This document shows, piece after piece, positions 52,373-61,527 of a stretch of 64,000 nucleotides of DNA; within the stretch, counting starts at the first letter, position 1; every line of letters begins with the position of its first letter. The stretch comes from Mesorhizobium sp. L2C084A000 (GTDB lineage: Bacteria; Pseudomonadota; Alphaproteobacteria; Rhizobiales; Rhizobiaceae), in the NCBI RefSeq assembly GCF_000502875.1, contig NZ_AYWX01000002.1, positions 294,725 through 358,724 of the forward strand, given 5' to 3'. Both the position numbers and the translations under genes were made by a program. Below the pieces are notes generated by a model that searched no databases, had not been told where the DNA came from, and saw nothing but the letters and a program-made list of their open reading frames with translations.

Positions 52373-54307
52373 CTAAGCTCGCCCAGCCCTGCCCGAGGAG
52401 ACGCCAAACCCTTCGATCAGCGCTTCCGTAGCCTGCACATCCTGAAATTGCGCCTGAATTTCGATCAGATGCCGATAGTTTTCGTCTGTGGGATCGGTGG
52501 CGAGCGCCGCTTCCGCCTGTTTCAGCTCCTTATGTAAGGTGCGCGCGCTGCGCTGCAAGTGCAGCGCCTGGCTGAAAGCATCGCGGGCATCTTCAAGGGC
52601 GGCGGTCTCCAGCGCCGGCCATTGCCGCATCCGCCGGATCAGCCCGACGGCCCGCTCCCAGATCTCGGCGCAGCCGGCGCGTTCGATCGTCGCAATCACC
52701 GCCTGCCGGTCATTGGCCATGTCGTGCGCCATCGCGTCGAGAATCGCTCCATGCAGCCGCCTCAGATCGGAGTTGGCGAGATCGAGGAACTCGATATGAG
52801 CGAAATTCTCGTCGATCAGCGCCGGATGGTTGACCAATGCGACGATGATCGTCGCCTCGCGCACCGACATCCCTTCGCCGCCGCGTTTGACCAAAGCCGA
52901 CTGGCCGAGGCTTTCGGTGATCGCCATGCGGCCGCTGCCGGCCTTGGCGAACTGCCCGCCGGGCGCGGCCGTCTTGCCTTGGCCCTGTTTCCAGTCTTGC
53001 CGATTTTGCCTGGTGCCGCGCTGCGAGCCGAAGAAGCTCAGCACACGCTCGCGCATCTCCTGCTGGTAGTGGTAGCGCAGGCTTTCGTCGCGGATGCGGC
53101 TGGTCAGTTCGCGCAGCGTCTTCTCGAGCTCGGCCCGCCGCTCCGGCGTATCGAAGACGCCGCCCGCCGTCTCACGCATCCATAAAAGGTCGACCAGCGG
53201 CCGCGCCTCGGCCAGAACGCGACGAAACGCATCCGGTCCTTCGGCCTTGACCAGATCATCGGGATCCTTGCCTTCCGGCAGCAGCGCGAAGCGCGCCGAG
53301 CGCCCGGCCTGCACAGACGGCAGCGCCATGTCGGCGGCCCGCCACGCTGCCTTCAGCCCGGCCTTGTCGCCGTCGAAGCACAGCATCGGCTCCGGCGCCA
53401 TGCGCCAGAGCAGTTCGAGCTGGTTCTCGGTAAGCGCGGTGCCGAGCGGCGCCACGACGTTCTCGAAGCCGGCCTGCGCCAGTGCGATGACGTCCATATA
53501 GCCTTCGACGGCGATGACCGTGCCGCCCTTGGCCAATGCCTTGCGCGCGCGGGCGAAATTATAGAGCACATTGCCCTTGTGGAAGAGCTCGGTGTCAGGC
53601 GAGTTCATGTATTTGGCCAGCGCATCGGGCTGCAGCGCGCGGCCGCCAAAGGCGATGATCTTCCCCCTGGAATCCGGGATCGGGAACATGATGCGGTCAC
53701 GGAACCAGTCATAGGAAACCGGAATGTCGTCGCCGTGGCGCACCAGTCCGCAAGCCTCGATATCGGCCTTCGGCACACCCTTGGCGGCGAGATGCTCCTT
53801 CAGCGCATTGCGGCTGTCGGGCGCAAAACCGAGCCGGAACGATTGCTGCGTCGCCGGCGTCAGCCCGCGGTCTCTGAGATAGGCGCGGGCTTTGGCGCCT
53901 TCCGGCCCCTGCAGCCGTTCCTGGAAGAAGGCGGTCGCCATCTCCATGACGTCGGTCAGGCTGGCGCGTTCCTTTTCGCGCCGCTCCTCCTGCGCATCGC
54001 GAACCGGCATCGGCACGCCGGCCATATCGGCGATCTTTTCGACCGCTTCGGGAAAGCTCATCCCGTCGAGTTCGGTGAGGAACTTGAAATGATCGCCCGA
54101 AACCGCACAGCCGAAACAATGGTAGCGGCCCTTTTTATCCTCGCAGTGGAAGGATGGGCTCTTCTCGCCGTGGAACGGACAACAGGCCCAATAGTCGCCG
54201 CGCGGTGCGTTGGTTTTCTTCCTGTCCCACGCGACGCGCTGGCCGATAACCGATGAAATCGGCACGCGGTCGCGTATCTCGTCGAGGAAGGCGGGTGGAA
54301 AGCGCAT
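52373..54307 (-). CDS. dnaG: DNA primase DnaG
   Basis: A 644-residue primase that makes RNA primers at the replication fork. The CHC2 zinc finger is seen in CPFHGEKSPSFHCEDKKGRY then HCFGCAVSGD; the TOPRIM core has TVIAVEGYMDVIALAQAGF and CFDGDKAGLKAAWRA; the C-terminal DnaB-binding part is helical (AEAALATDPTDENYRHLIEI). Start at MRFPPAFLDEI, usual for the family. It is followed by rpoD. Confidence 0.97.
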   Translation of the reverse strand: MRFPPAFLDEIRDRVPISSVIGQRVAWDRKKTNAPRGDYWACCPFHGEKSPSFHCEDKKGRYHCFGCAVSGDHFKFLTELDGMSFPEAVEKIADMAGVPMPVRDAQEERREKERASLTDVMEMATAFFQERLQGPEGAKARAYLRDRGLTPATQQSFRLGFAPDSRNALKEHLAAKGVPKADIEACGLVRHGDDIPVSYDWFRDRIMFPIPDSRGKIIAFGGRALQPDALAKYMNSPDTELFHKGNVLYNFARARKALAKGGTVIAVEGYMDVIALAQAGFENVVAPLGTALTENQLELLWRMAPEPMLCFDGDKAGLKAAWRAADMALPSVQAGRSARFALLPEGKDPDDLVKAEGPDAFRRVLAEARPLVDLLWMRETAGGVFDTPERRAELEKTLRELTSRIRDESLRYHYQQEMRERVLSFFGSQRGTRQNRQDWKQGQGKTAAPGGQFAKAGSGRMAITESLGQSALVKRGGEGMSVREATIIVALVNHPALIDENFAHIEFLDLANSDLRRLHGAILDAMAHDMANDRQAVIATIERAGCAEIWERAVGLIRRMRQWPALETAALEDARDAFSQALHLQRSARTLHKELKQAEAALATDPTDENYRHLIEIQAQFQDVQATEALIEGFGVSSGRAGRA

Positions 54308-54390
54308 CGGGGAACTCGTTTCCCGATTATATAATCATACCCGCGAAATCCGACGACCCTTAATGCGGGCCATACCCGGTTTCCACAGGC

Positions 54391-54421
54391 AAAAGAGGCG
54401 GCCGTTGCGGGCCGCCTCTTT
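54391..54421. terminator. Terminator hairpin between dnaG and the RcnB-like gene
   Basis: AAAGAGGCGGCC and GGCCGCCTCTTT pair perfectly over 12 base pairs with a six-base loop. On the minus strand it ends the RcnB-like gene, about 20 bases past its stop. Confidence 0.82.
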
Positions 54422-54443
54422 CCAATATCCGCCTGGGGACCGA

Positions 54444-54824
54444 TTAATGCGCGGCAAGCGCGCCGAAAATGACGCCGGAGAGCACACCGACCAACACATA
54501 GTCGTTGCCGACGCGGATCCATTCCTGGCCGCGACCGGGACGATGCAGGCCGTAGCGGCCATAGTCGCGGATCGGCTGGTGCTGTCTCCAGCCTGAATAT
54601 TTATGGCCGTTGCGCCAGTTGTTGCGCTTCACGATGACCTTCTTATGGATGACGCGCTTCTGGACGAAGCGCTTCTTGACATCCCTGTTGGTGGGCTTTT
54701 GCCAGTCGACCTGGCTGTAATTCGACTGCGGAGCGTTCGGTGCATTCAGCGGTGCGGCTTGGCCGGTGAGCGACGTAGCGGCCAGCATCGAGAAAGCGAG
54801 TGCGGAAAGGACAATGCGTTTCAA
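54444..54824 (-). CDS. RcnB-like periplasmic protein
   Basis: A 126-residue exported protein with signal peptide (IVLSALAFSMLAATSLTGQA). The mature part is rich in Lys, Arg, Trp and Tyr (KRFVQKRVIHKKVIVKRNNW, RDYGRYGLHRPGRGQEWIRV) and ends with a hydrophobic segment (VLVGVLSGVIFGALAAH), the pattern of RcnB-like proteins, in E. coli linked to nickel/cobalt balance. The metal link here is by family only. An inverted repeat at 54893-54910 lies upstream. Confidence 0.82.
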   Translation of the reverse strand: MKRIVLSALAFSMLAATSLTGQAAPLNAPNAPQSNYSQVDWQKPTNRDVKKRFVQKRVIHKKVIVKRNNWRNGHKYSGWRQHQPIRDYGRYGLHRPGRGQEWIRVGNDYVLVGVLSGVIFGALAAH

Positions 54825-55211
54825 AAGAAGTCTCCTTGGTTGTCGATGCCAGAGGAATAGCGGGCCACCGATGAACCGAAGCTGAACGCCTGCATTACAA
54901 TTGTGTAATGATTTCCTTTATTTACCCAATAGAGCTGAACATAATCGCAAAGGCAGGAGCCGGTCGCGCTGCTAACTCTGCCTATCCGTTGCTTCGAGCC
55001 CGCCCCGCAATGCAACCATTTGCGCGTCCGTCCATTTTCCGACACCGCCCGTCGCGCTGCAACGGCCCTTGAAATCGACAAGATTTTATTATCCGGCTAA
55101 AATATTCGAGTTATTATAAGTCACCGCCATGAACATGATTCGTACCCTCGTTTTCCCTTCTGATCGCCACGCCAAACAGGACGCGCATCCTGTTTGCATG
55201 CGGGGGGCGAA
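54825..55211. other. Divergent intergenic region
   Basis: About 390 bases between the RcnB-like and Na/Pi genes. It holds the inverted repeat at 54893-54910 and an AT-rich stretch near 55085-55120 that may carry the promoter of the transporter gene. No gene is visible. Confidence 0.45.
54893..54910. promoter_or_regulatory. Inverted repeat upstream of the RcnB-like gene
   Basis: CATTACA-ATTG-TGTAATG is a perfect 7-bp inverted repeat with a 4-bp spacer, 69 bases upstream of the RcnB-like start. The size suits an operator for a dimeric regulator, identity unknown. Confidence 0.5.
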
Positions 55212-56876
55212 ATGAGCGGGTCCGTCGTCCTTCTGCATCTGGCCGGCGCCGTGGCGCTGATGCTGTTTGCCACCCGCATGGTGAAGACCGGCGTTGAACG
55301 CGCCTATGGCGACGTGCTGCGCCACCGCCTGCGCGCCACCATGCGCAATCCGATCATGGCGGTGCTGGCCGGCACCGGCCTTGCCATCGCCCTGCAGAGT
55401 TCCACAGCCGTCACGCTGCTGGTCGGCTCCTTCGCCGGCTCTGGCATCGTCTCGGGCGCCGCGGGCCAATTGGCAGTGCGCGGCGCCGAGATCGGCTCTG
55501 CGCTGGTGGTCAAGCTGCTGACCTTCGACCTCACCTTGCTGGTGCCGCTGTGCCTGATCACCGGCACGGTCATGTTCATGGCCACCGAGCGGCGCGACTG
55601 GCGCCAGACCGGCCGCATTCTGGTCGGCATCGGCCTTTTGATCCTGTCGCTGGAGATGATCGGCCAGGCGTCTGAGCCGCTGCGCAACAGCCAGCTCATG
55701 CCGGTCATCATCAACTACTTCTCGACCGATTCCATCACCGCCTATCTGCTGGCGGCGCTGATCACCTGGCTGTTCCAATCGAGCATCGCGGCGGTGCTGT
55801 TGATGGCGACGCTGGCAGGCCGCGGCCTGATCACGCCCGAACTCGGCGTCGTTCTCATCCTTGGCGTCAACCTCGGCTCCTCGATCATCGCGCCGATGCT
55901 GACCCGCTCGTCGAGCCCCGAAGTGCGCGTCGTGCCGATCGGCAACCTCCTGATGCGCGGGCTTGGCTCGCTTGTCATGCTGATCCTGGTCATGATCTTC
56001 AGGCCGCACTTCGCCTTTCTCGGTTCGACGGCGGCGGACCAGATCGTCAATGCCCACATCCTGTTCAACGTGCTGATCCTGCTCGCCGGCCTGCCGCTGG
56101 CAGGGTTCGTCTACCGCGCTTCGGAGAAGATCGTCGCACTTGGCACCAAGCCGGTGCCGGCCGCCTCGCTTGACGTCGTCGAACTGTCCGCGCTCAACGA
56201 AAGCGCGCTCGACGTGCCGAGCCAGGCGCTGGCCAATGCCACCCGCGAGGTGGTGCGGGTCTGCGAGACGATCGAGATCATGCTCAAGCGCATCATCGAA
56301 CTCTATGAAAGTGCCGATGCCGACAAGATCAAGGCGCTGGCCGCACTCGACGACCGCGTCGACCGCAAGCACGCCGCGATCAAGCTCTACCTCGCCAAGT
56401 TGACCAGGAACCCGCTGACCGAGGACGAAGCGCTGCGCTGCCAGGAACTGATCGGCGCCTGCGTCAAGCTCGAGCAGGTCGGCGACATCATCGTGCGCAA
56501 CATGCTGGTGCATGTGAAGAAGAAATTCGAGCGCGGGTTGGAATTCACCGACGAGGGCTGGGCCGAGCTGTGCGCCTTCCATGGCTCGGTGCTGGCCAAT
56601 GCGCGGCTTGCCTTCAATGTGCTGGTGTCGCGCGATCCCGAGACTGCCCGCCAGTTGGTGCTGGAAAAGGACCAGCTGCGTGACCGCGAGAAGGAAACCA
56701 GCGCCAGCCATTTCGTGCGGCTGCGCGACGGCACCGCCAAAAGCGTCGAGACCAGTTCGATTCATCTCGATACCATCCGCGACCTGAAGCAGATCAATTC
56801 GCTGCTGGCCTCGATGGCTTATCCGGTGCTCGAAGAGCGCGGTCTGCTCACTGGGTCGCGGTTGAAGGCGAGCTGA
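55212..56876 (+). CDS. Na/Pi cotransporter family protein with PhoU-like domain
   Basis: A 554-residue membrane protein. The N-terminal two thirds contain repeated Na/Pi-cotransporter helices with the QSS motif (IALQSSTAVTLLVGSFAGSG; LFQSSIAAVLLMATLAG). Residues about 340-545 are a soluble helical PhoU-like domain (IIELYESADADKIKALAALD). It should import phosphate with sodium. Start at MSGSVVLLHLAG after GGGGGGCGA. A long hairpin follows the stop. Confidence 0.92.
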   Translation: MSGSVVLLHLAGAVALMLFATRMVKTGVERAYGDVLRHRLRATMRNPIMAVLAGTGLAIALQSSTAVTLLVGSFAGSGIVSGAAGQLAVRGAEIGSALVVKLLTFDLTLLVPLCLITGTVMFMATERRDWRQTGRILVGIGLLILSLEMIGQASEPLRNSQLMPVIINYFSTDSITAYLLAALITWLFQSSIAAVLLMATLAGRGLITPELGVVLILGVNLGSSIIAPMLTRSSSPEVRVVPIGNLLMRGLGSLVMLILVMIFRPHFAFLGSTAADQIVNAHILFNVLILLAGLPLAGFVYRASEKIVALGTKPVPAASLDVVELSALNESALDVPSQALANATREVVRVCETIEIMLKRIIELYESADADKIKALAALDDRVDRKHAAIKLYLAKLTRNPLTEDEALRCQELIGACVKLEQVGDIIVRNMLVHVKKKFERGLEFTDEGWAELCAFHGSVLANARLAFNVLVSRDPETARQLVLEKDQLRDREKETSASHFVRLRDGTAKSVETSSIHLDTIRDLKQINSLLASMAYPVLEERGLLTGSRLKAS

Positions 56877-56883
56877 GAAGCAG

Positions 56884-56912
56884 CCAATCTCCCCCACAAG
56901 GAGGGAGATTGG
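56884..56912. repeat. Palindromic intergenic element after the Na/Pi gene
   Basis: CCAATCTCCC and GGGAGATTGG form a perfect 10-bp inverted repeat with a nine-base loop, eight bases after the stop. I recall similar CCAATCTCCC palindromes between genes in Mesorhizobium, so it may be a repeated element; it also may end transcription. Confidence 0.5.
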
Positions 56913-57020
56913 CGCTTCACCGCCTCGCTCACTGAAGAAAACCTAAACTCGCGACAAAAATTTCTTCATTGCCCGCAAAGCCCATCCGTGGTTTGAGGCC
57001 GTTCCAGCTAAGGCCTTGCC

Positions 57021-58205
57021 ATGTCGCTTCCGCTTATAGCCCTGTTCATTGCCGCTTTTGCCTTCGGCACCACCGAATTCGTGATTGCCGGCGTGCTGCC
57101 GCAGGTGGCGCAAGGTCTTGGCGTTTCGGTCCCCTCGGCCGGCTACCTCGTCTCCGGCTATGCCGGCGGCATCGCCATCGGCGGCCCGCTGCTGGCGCTC
57201 GCCACCAAGTCGCTGTCACGCAAAAGCCTGCTGCTCGGCCTCGCCATCGCCTTCACCATCGGCCAGGCGGCTTGCGCGCTGGCGCCCGACTTCACCTCGA
57301 TGCTACTGTTGCGCATTGCCGTGGCGGTCGCGCATGGCGCCTATTTCGGCGTCGCCATGGTCGTCGCCGTCGGTCTCGTGCGCGAGGACCAGCGCGGCAT
57401 GGCTGTCGCCGTCATCCTGTCCGGCCTCACCGTCTCCAACGTCATCGGCGTGCCGGCCGGCACCGCGATCGGCAACATCTGGGGCTGGCGTGCCACCTTC
57501 TGGGTGATGTGCGCGCTCGGCGTGGCGGCAACGCTTGCCATGGCAGCCCTGTTGCCGCGCACCACCGGATCGTCGGTCAGGCCCGCCGGTTTTGCCCGCG
57601 AGGTCCGTGTGCTGGCCCGCCAGCAGGTCTGGACCTCGCTGATCCTGATGTTGATGCTGATGATCGGCCAGTTCGGCCTGTTCACCTACATCACCCCGAC
57701 ACTGCTGGAGGTCACCGGGCTCGACGAGAACCTGGTGCCGTGGGTGCTGCTGCTCAACGGCGTCGGTGCCACCCTGGGAGTCTTCCTCGGCGGCAAGCTC
57801 TCCGACTGGAAGCTAATGCCGTCATTGATCACCATGCTGGCCCTGCAGGCGGTGACGCTGGCCGTCATCTACGCCGTCAGCCCCTATCCCCTGCCGATGG
57901 TTGTGGCGATCGTCGTCTGGGGCGGCCTCAACTTCGCCATCGGCACACCGATCCAGACCCGCATCCTGGCCTGGACGGCGGACGCCTCGAACCTCGCCTC
58001 GTCGCTCATTCCGTCCGGCTTCAATGTCGGCATCGCGCTGGCCGCGTCGTTGGGCGCCGCGATGCTGAACAGCGGCTATGGCTACCGTAGCCTGCCGCTG
58101 CTGGGCGCCATCGCCATGCTGGTCGCCGTCGCGGTCGCACTGGCATCTTATGTCTGGGAAGGGCGCAGCAACGCCACGCCGCCGCTGACGGCTCCGGCGG
58201 AATAG
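57021..58205 (+). CDS. MFS efflux transporter (AraJ-like, DHA1 type)
   Basis: A 394-residue inner-membrane transporter with twelve hydrophobic helices. The N terminus has the DHA1 signature FAFGTTEFVIAGVLPQVAQG and GYLVSGYAGGIAIGGPLLA; the middle has VSNVIGVPAGTAIGNIWGWR (motif C type). It likely exports sugars, drugs or arabinose-like compounds; the substrate is not clear. No regulator is adjacent. Confidence 0.9.
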   Translation: MSLPLIALFIAAFAFGTTEFVIAGVLPQVAQGLGVSVPSAGYLVSGYAGGIAIGGPLLALATKSLSRKSLLLGLAIAFTIGQAACALAPDFTSMLLLRIAVAVAHGAYFGVAMVVAVGLVREDQRGMAVAVILSGLTVSNVIGVPAGTAIGNIWGWRATFWVMCALGVAATLAMAALLPRTTGSSVRPAGFAREVRVLARQQVWTSLILMLMLMIGQFGLFTYITPTLLEVTGLDENLVPWVLLLNGVGATLGVFLGGKLSDWKLMPSLITMLALQAVTLAVIYAVSPYPLPMVVAIVVWGGLNFAIGTPIQTRILAWTADASNLASSLIPSGFNVGIALAASLGAAMLNSGYGYRSLPLLGAIAMLVAVAVALASYVWEGRSNATPPLTAPAE

Positions 58206-58208
58206 ACC

Positions 58209-58257
58209 ACGATCCGGAAAAGTGGCCGCCGGTTTTCCGAAAAGATCGGATCAACCA
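58209..58257. repeat. Rhizobial palindromic intergenic element
   Basis: CGGAAAA (58215-58221) and TTTTCCG (58233-58239) form an inverted repeat inside GATC-bounded sequence, right after the MFS gene. Sequences of this kind are scattered between genes in Mesorhizobium and relatives. It lies between convergent genes and may act as terminator. Confidence 0.5.
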
Positions 58258-58264
58258 AAACACT

Positions 58265-60439
58265 TCACCCGCGCCAGCGCAGCAGGCGCATGGCGTTGGC
58301 GGTGACCAGCACGGTGGCGCCGGTGTCGGCCAGGATCGCCGGCCACAGGCCGGTGATGCCTAGAATGGTGGTGACCAGGAACACCGCTTTCAGCCCGAGC
58401 GCCACACTGATGTTTTGGCTGATATTGGCCATCACCGCCCGCGACAGCCTCACCATCCGCACGACGTCCGTGATGCGGCCATGCAGGATTGCCGCATCCG
58501 AGGTCTCCAGCGCTACATCGGTGCCGCCGCCCATGGCGATACCGATGTCGGCGGCGGCGAGCGCCGGTGCGTCGTTGATGCCATCGCCGACCTTGGCGAC
58601 CTTCAGCCCTTCGCGCTGCAATTCGCCGATGATGCGCTGCTTGTCCTGAGGCAACAGCTCCGCCCGCGCCTCGATGCCGAGCGAAGCGGCAATGGCTTGC
58701 GCCGTGCGGCGATTGTCGCCGGTCAGCATGATCGTGCGGATGCCTTCGGCCTTCAGCGCCGCAATGCCGACCGCCGCATCCGGTCGCGGCTCGTCACGCA
58801 TGGCGATCAGCCCTGCCACCACGCCGTCGGCGACCAGCACCGAGACGGTCTTGCCCTGCCCGTTGAGGCTGTCGACGGCAAGGCGCTGCACTTGCGTCAT
58901 GTCGGCGCGTTCGCCCGCCGCCGGACCGGAGCCGAGGAAGACGGCGACGCCACCGACGCTGCCCTCGACACCTTTGCCCGAGATCGCCTTCGCCGCCAGA
59001 GCCGGCGGCACCGGCGCACCATCAGCCTTGGCCCTGTCGAGGATCGCCATGGCCAGCGGATGGCTGGAACCCTGCTCGAGCGCTGCCGCCAGCGCCAGCA
59101 CGGTGCGTTCATCGCGGCCATAGGCCATGATGTCGGTCACCACGGGCCTGCCCGCGGTCAGCGTGCCTGTCTTGTCGAAGGCCACCGCCGTGATCCGGCC
59201 AAACCCTTCCAGCACCGCACCACCTTTCATCAACAGGCCACGCCGCGCGCCGGTCGCAAGGCCAGCGGCGATTGCTGCCGGCGTCGAGATGACGAGCGCG
59301 CAGGGGCAACCGATCAGCAGGATCGCCAGGCCCTTGTAGATCCATTCGTTCCAGTCGCCGCCAATGAGCAGCGGCGGCAACAGCGCAACCAGCGCGCCGA
59401 CCGCCAGCACCGCCGGGGTGTAGTATCTTGAGAAGCGGTCGATGAAGCGTTCAGTCGGCGCCTTGGCTTCCTGCGCCTCCTCCACAAGCCGCACGACCCG
59501 AGCGATGGTGTTGTCAGACGCGGCAGCCGTCACGCGAACCCTGAGCACGCCGTCGGTGCTGACGGTACCGGCGAAGACGGGCTCTCCAGTGCCCTTGCGC
59601 TTGGGCGTGCTCTCGCCGGTCACCGGCGCCTCGTCGATTTCGCTCGACCCCTCGATGATCTCGCCATCGGCCGGAATGCGGTCGCCCGGCCGCACCAGGA
59701 TGATGTCGCCGACGCCGAGCTGTTCGGCAGGAACTTCCGATGTGCCGCTCGCGCGTTCGACCAAGGCCGTCTTCGGCACCAGATCGGCAAGTCCCTGGAT
59801 GCTCGCCCGCGCCCGGCCGGCTGCGACACCTTCCAGAAGTTCACCGATCAGGAACAGCACCACCACGGCGGCGGCTTCTTCCGTAGCCCCGATCATCACG
59901 GCGCCTATCGCCGCGATGGTCATCAGCATCTCGATCGAGAACGGCGTGCCGGCCAATGCCGCCATCAGCGCTCGCCGTGCGATCGGCACCAGGCCGACCA
60001 GCAGGGCGGCAAGGAAGACCCAGCGCTCGGCCGCAGGAAGAAGATGGCCGATGCCGTAGGCGGCGAGAAGCGCTGCCGCGCAGGCCAGCGTCAGCACAGC
60101 ACGGCGGGAGCGCCACCACGCCTGCCCCGGCGCCGCATCGCTGTGATCATGATCAGCATGATCATGATCCTTGGCCACTGAAGCACGCCCATCGGCCCCG
60201 CCTTCCGCCTTGACGATGCCGTAGCCCAGCCGCGCCACCTGCCGCAGCACCTTGTCGTCGTTGAGCCAACCGCTGTGGCTGACCGTCATGCTGGCGCCGG
60301 TCACCGAAACCGAGACATCGGCGACGCCGTCGAGACGACGCACCGCCGTATCGATCTTGGCCGCGCAGGAGGCGCAGTCCATGCCGCCGATCTTGAACCG
60401 TGTCTGCCCGATCGTTTCCTGCTTGAGCGGCGTCGTCAT
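58265..60439 (-). CDS. Heavy-metal P1B-type ATPase (Zn/Cd/Pb type)
   Basis: A 724-residue metal-exporting ATPase. One heavy-metal domain with GMDCASC at residues 19-25; a His/Asp-rich linker (DHDHADHDHSD); the ion site GCPCALVIS; the phosphorylation motif FDKTGTLTAG; the HP motif SSHPLA; and the hinge GDGINDAPALA. The CPC site and the linker fit the ZntA/CadA group. The start at MTTPLKQET is chosen by context of the promoter; longer frames are not family-like. It is divergent from a MerR regulator, with a 19-bp-spaced promoter. Confidence 0.93.
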   Translation of the reverse strand: MTTPLKQETIGQTRFKIGGMDCASCAAKIDTAVRRLDGVADVSVSVTGASMTVSHSGWLNDDKVLRQVARLGYGIVKAEGGADGRASVAKDHDHADHDHSDAAPGQAWWRSRRAVLTLACAAALLAAYGIGHLLPAAERWVFLAALLVGLVPIARRALMAALAGTPFSIEMLMTIAAIGAVMIGATEEAAAVVVLFLIGELLEGVAAGRARASIQGLADLVPKTALVERASGTSEVPAEQLGVGDIILVRPGDRIPADGEIIEGSSEIDEAPVTGESTPKRKGTGEPVFAGTVSTDGVLRVRVTAAASDNTIARVVRLVEEAQEAKAPTERFIDRFSRYYTPAVLAVGALVALLPPLLIGGDWNEWIYKGLAILLIGCPCALVISTPAAIAAGLATGARRGLLMKGGAVLEGFGRITAVAFDKTGTLTAGRPVVTDIMAYGRDERTVLALAAALEQGSSHPLAMAILDRAKADGAPVPPALAAKAISGKGVEGSVGGVAVFLGSGPAAGERADMTQVQRLAVDSLNGQGKTVSVLVADGVVAGLIAMRDEPRPDAAVGIAALKAEGIRTIMLTGDNRRTAQAIAASLGIEARAELLPQDKQRIIGELQREGLKVAKVGDGINDAPALAAADIGIAMGGGTDVALETSDAAILHGRITDVVRMVRLSRAVMANISQNISVALGLKAVFLVTTILGITGLWPAILADTGATVLVTANAMRLLRWRG

Positions 60440-60503
60440 CACATTACCTGCCTGTCTTGCCCGCGCGGCGTCGCCGCATGGGTCTTGAATGCTGATGTCA
60501 GGC

Positions 60504-60534
60504 ACTATAATTGCTCTAGTCACTAGAGCTTCAA
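60504..60534 (-). promoter_or_regulatory. MerR-type promoter with 19-bp spacer for the P-type ATPase
   Basis: On the minus strand -35 TTGAAG (60529-60534) and -10 TATAGT (60504-60509) are 19 bp apart. Between them the palindrome GCTCTAG-TCA-CTAGAGC (60513-60529) is the MerR operator. The long spacer is the known form that MerR proteins untwist to start transcription. Confidence 0.88.
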
Positions 60535-60545
60535 GGGAAAATTTC

Positions 60546-60962
60546 ATGTTTTCGATCGGTGATCTCTCGCGTCGCACCGGGGTCAAGGTGCCGACAATCC
60601 GCTATTATGAGCAGATGGGCCTTGTCGCCGCGCCCGAGCGTTCGGAAGGCAACCAGCGCCGCTATTCCAGGCAGGAGCTGGAGCGGTTGGCCTTCATCCG
60701 CCACGCCCGCGACCTCGGCTTCGCCGTCGACGACATCCGCTCCCTGATCGACTTGAGCGGCCACCCCGAGCAGCCCTGCGGCCACGCCGACAAGATCGCC
60801 GAGGAGCAACTGATCTCGGTGCGGGAAAAGATTGCCCAGTTGAAGCGACTCGAGGCCGAGCTCGAACGCATCGCCACGTGCTGCAATGGCCAGACGGTCG
60901 GCGACTGCTACGTCATCCGCGCGCTGTCGGATCATGCGCTGTGCGCCGATGAGCATGGTTGA
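60546..60962 (+). CDS. MerR family metal-responsive regulator (ZntR/CadR-like)
   Basis: A 138-residue activator. The HTH (FSIGDLSRRTGVKVPTIRYY, EQMGLVAAPERSEGNQRRY) and dimer helix (AEEQLISVREKIAQLKRLEA) are canonical. Metal ligands appear as PCGHAD, TCCNGQTVGDCYVI and a terminal Cys/His (HALCADEHG), as in ZntR/PbrR-type proteins. It is divergent from the ATPase gene, with the operator between, so it should activate that gene with Zn, Cd or Pb. Confidence 0.92.
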   Translation: MFSIGDLSRRTGVKVPTIRYYEQMGLVAAPERSEGNQRRYSRQELERLAFIRHARDLGFAVDDIRSLIDLSGHPEQPCGHADKIAEEQLISVREKIAQLKRLEAELERIATCCNGQTVGDCYVIRALSDHALCADEHG

Positions 60963-60970
60963 GACACATC

Positions 60971-61527
60971 CTACAGCTCGATCCGGAACCGCAAGCTTTC
61001 CGCCCCGCCATAGGCGGCGTCCTCGAAGAAGCGTTCGACGAGCTTGCCGCCATGGCCAGGATCACCTTGTGCGAGGCCGGATTGCCCGGCTTGGCGGTGA
61101 TATCGACGTGAGCCAGGCCGACCGCCCTCGCCTCGTCCAGCATCAGCCGCAGCGCCTCGGTGGCGTAGCCGCGCCGCCGCTTCCACGGCACCACCGAATA
61201 GCCGATATGGCCGAGCACATGCGGCGGCAGTCCCGCCGTGCCCTTCTGCCAGCGAAAGCCGATCGAGCCCGACGCCTCGCCATCCCAGATCCAGCGGCGG
61301 AAGCCCGGCAGGCGCGGCACTTTTTTGCCGTCGGGCAAGCTGATCGGGCCGCCCTTGGCCTGGGGATTGTCGAGGTCGGCAAGAAAGGCCACGGGATCCT
61401 TTTCGATGGCCGCGAGCTGCTCGCGCGTCGCTTCCATCAGCCGCACATTGTCCGGTGACCAGCCGCGCTCGAGCGCCACCTTGTAGGATGGCAGATGTTC
61501 AAGCGCGGGTTTGACGATTTCGATCAT
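60971..61527 (-). pseudogene. GNAT acetyltransferase gene with a -1 frameshift
   Basis: The first part, from MIEIVKPALEHLPSYKVALE to GNPASHKVILAM, is a normal GNAT protein with the motif YSVVPWKRRRGYATEALRLM. Near 61052 one base is missing: relatives read VILANGG, here CTGGCCATGGCG gives VILAMAA and runs on out of frame to 60913. One frame over, GGKLVERFFEDAAYGGAESL then RFRIEL-stop at 60971 gives the proper end. A real 1-base deletion or a sequencing error would both explain this. Confidence 0.8.

Noticed and set aside
55089-56897. 602-codon open frame opposite the Na/Pi gene
   Set aside because: Composition is Gln/Asp/Arg-rich antisense; no domain. The plus-strand transporter is well supported.
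58415-59431. 338-codon plus-strand frame opposite the P-type ATPase
   Set aside because: Antisense shadow, His/Arg/Asp-rich; the ATPase has all its motifs on the other strand.
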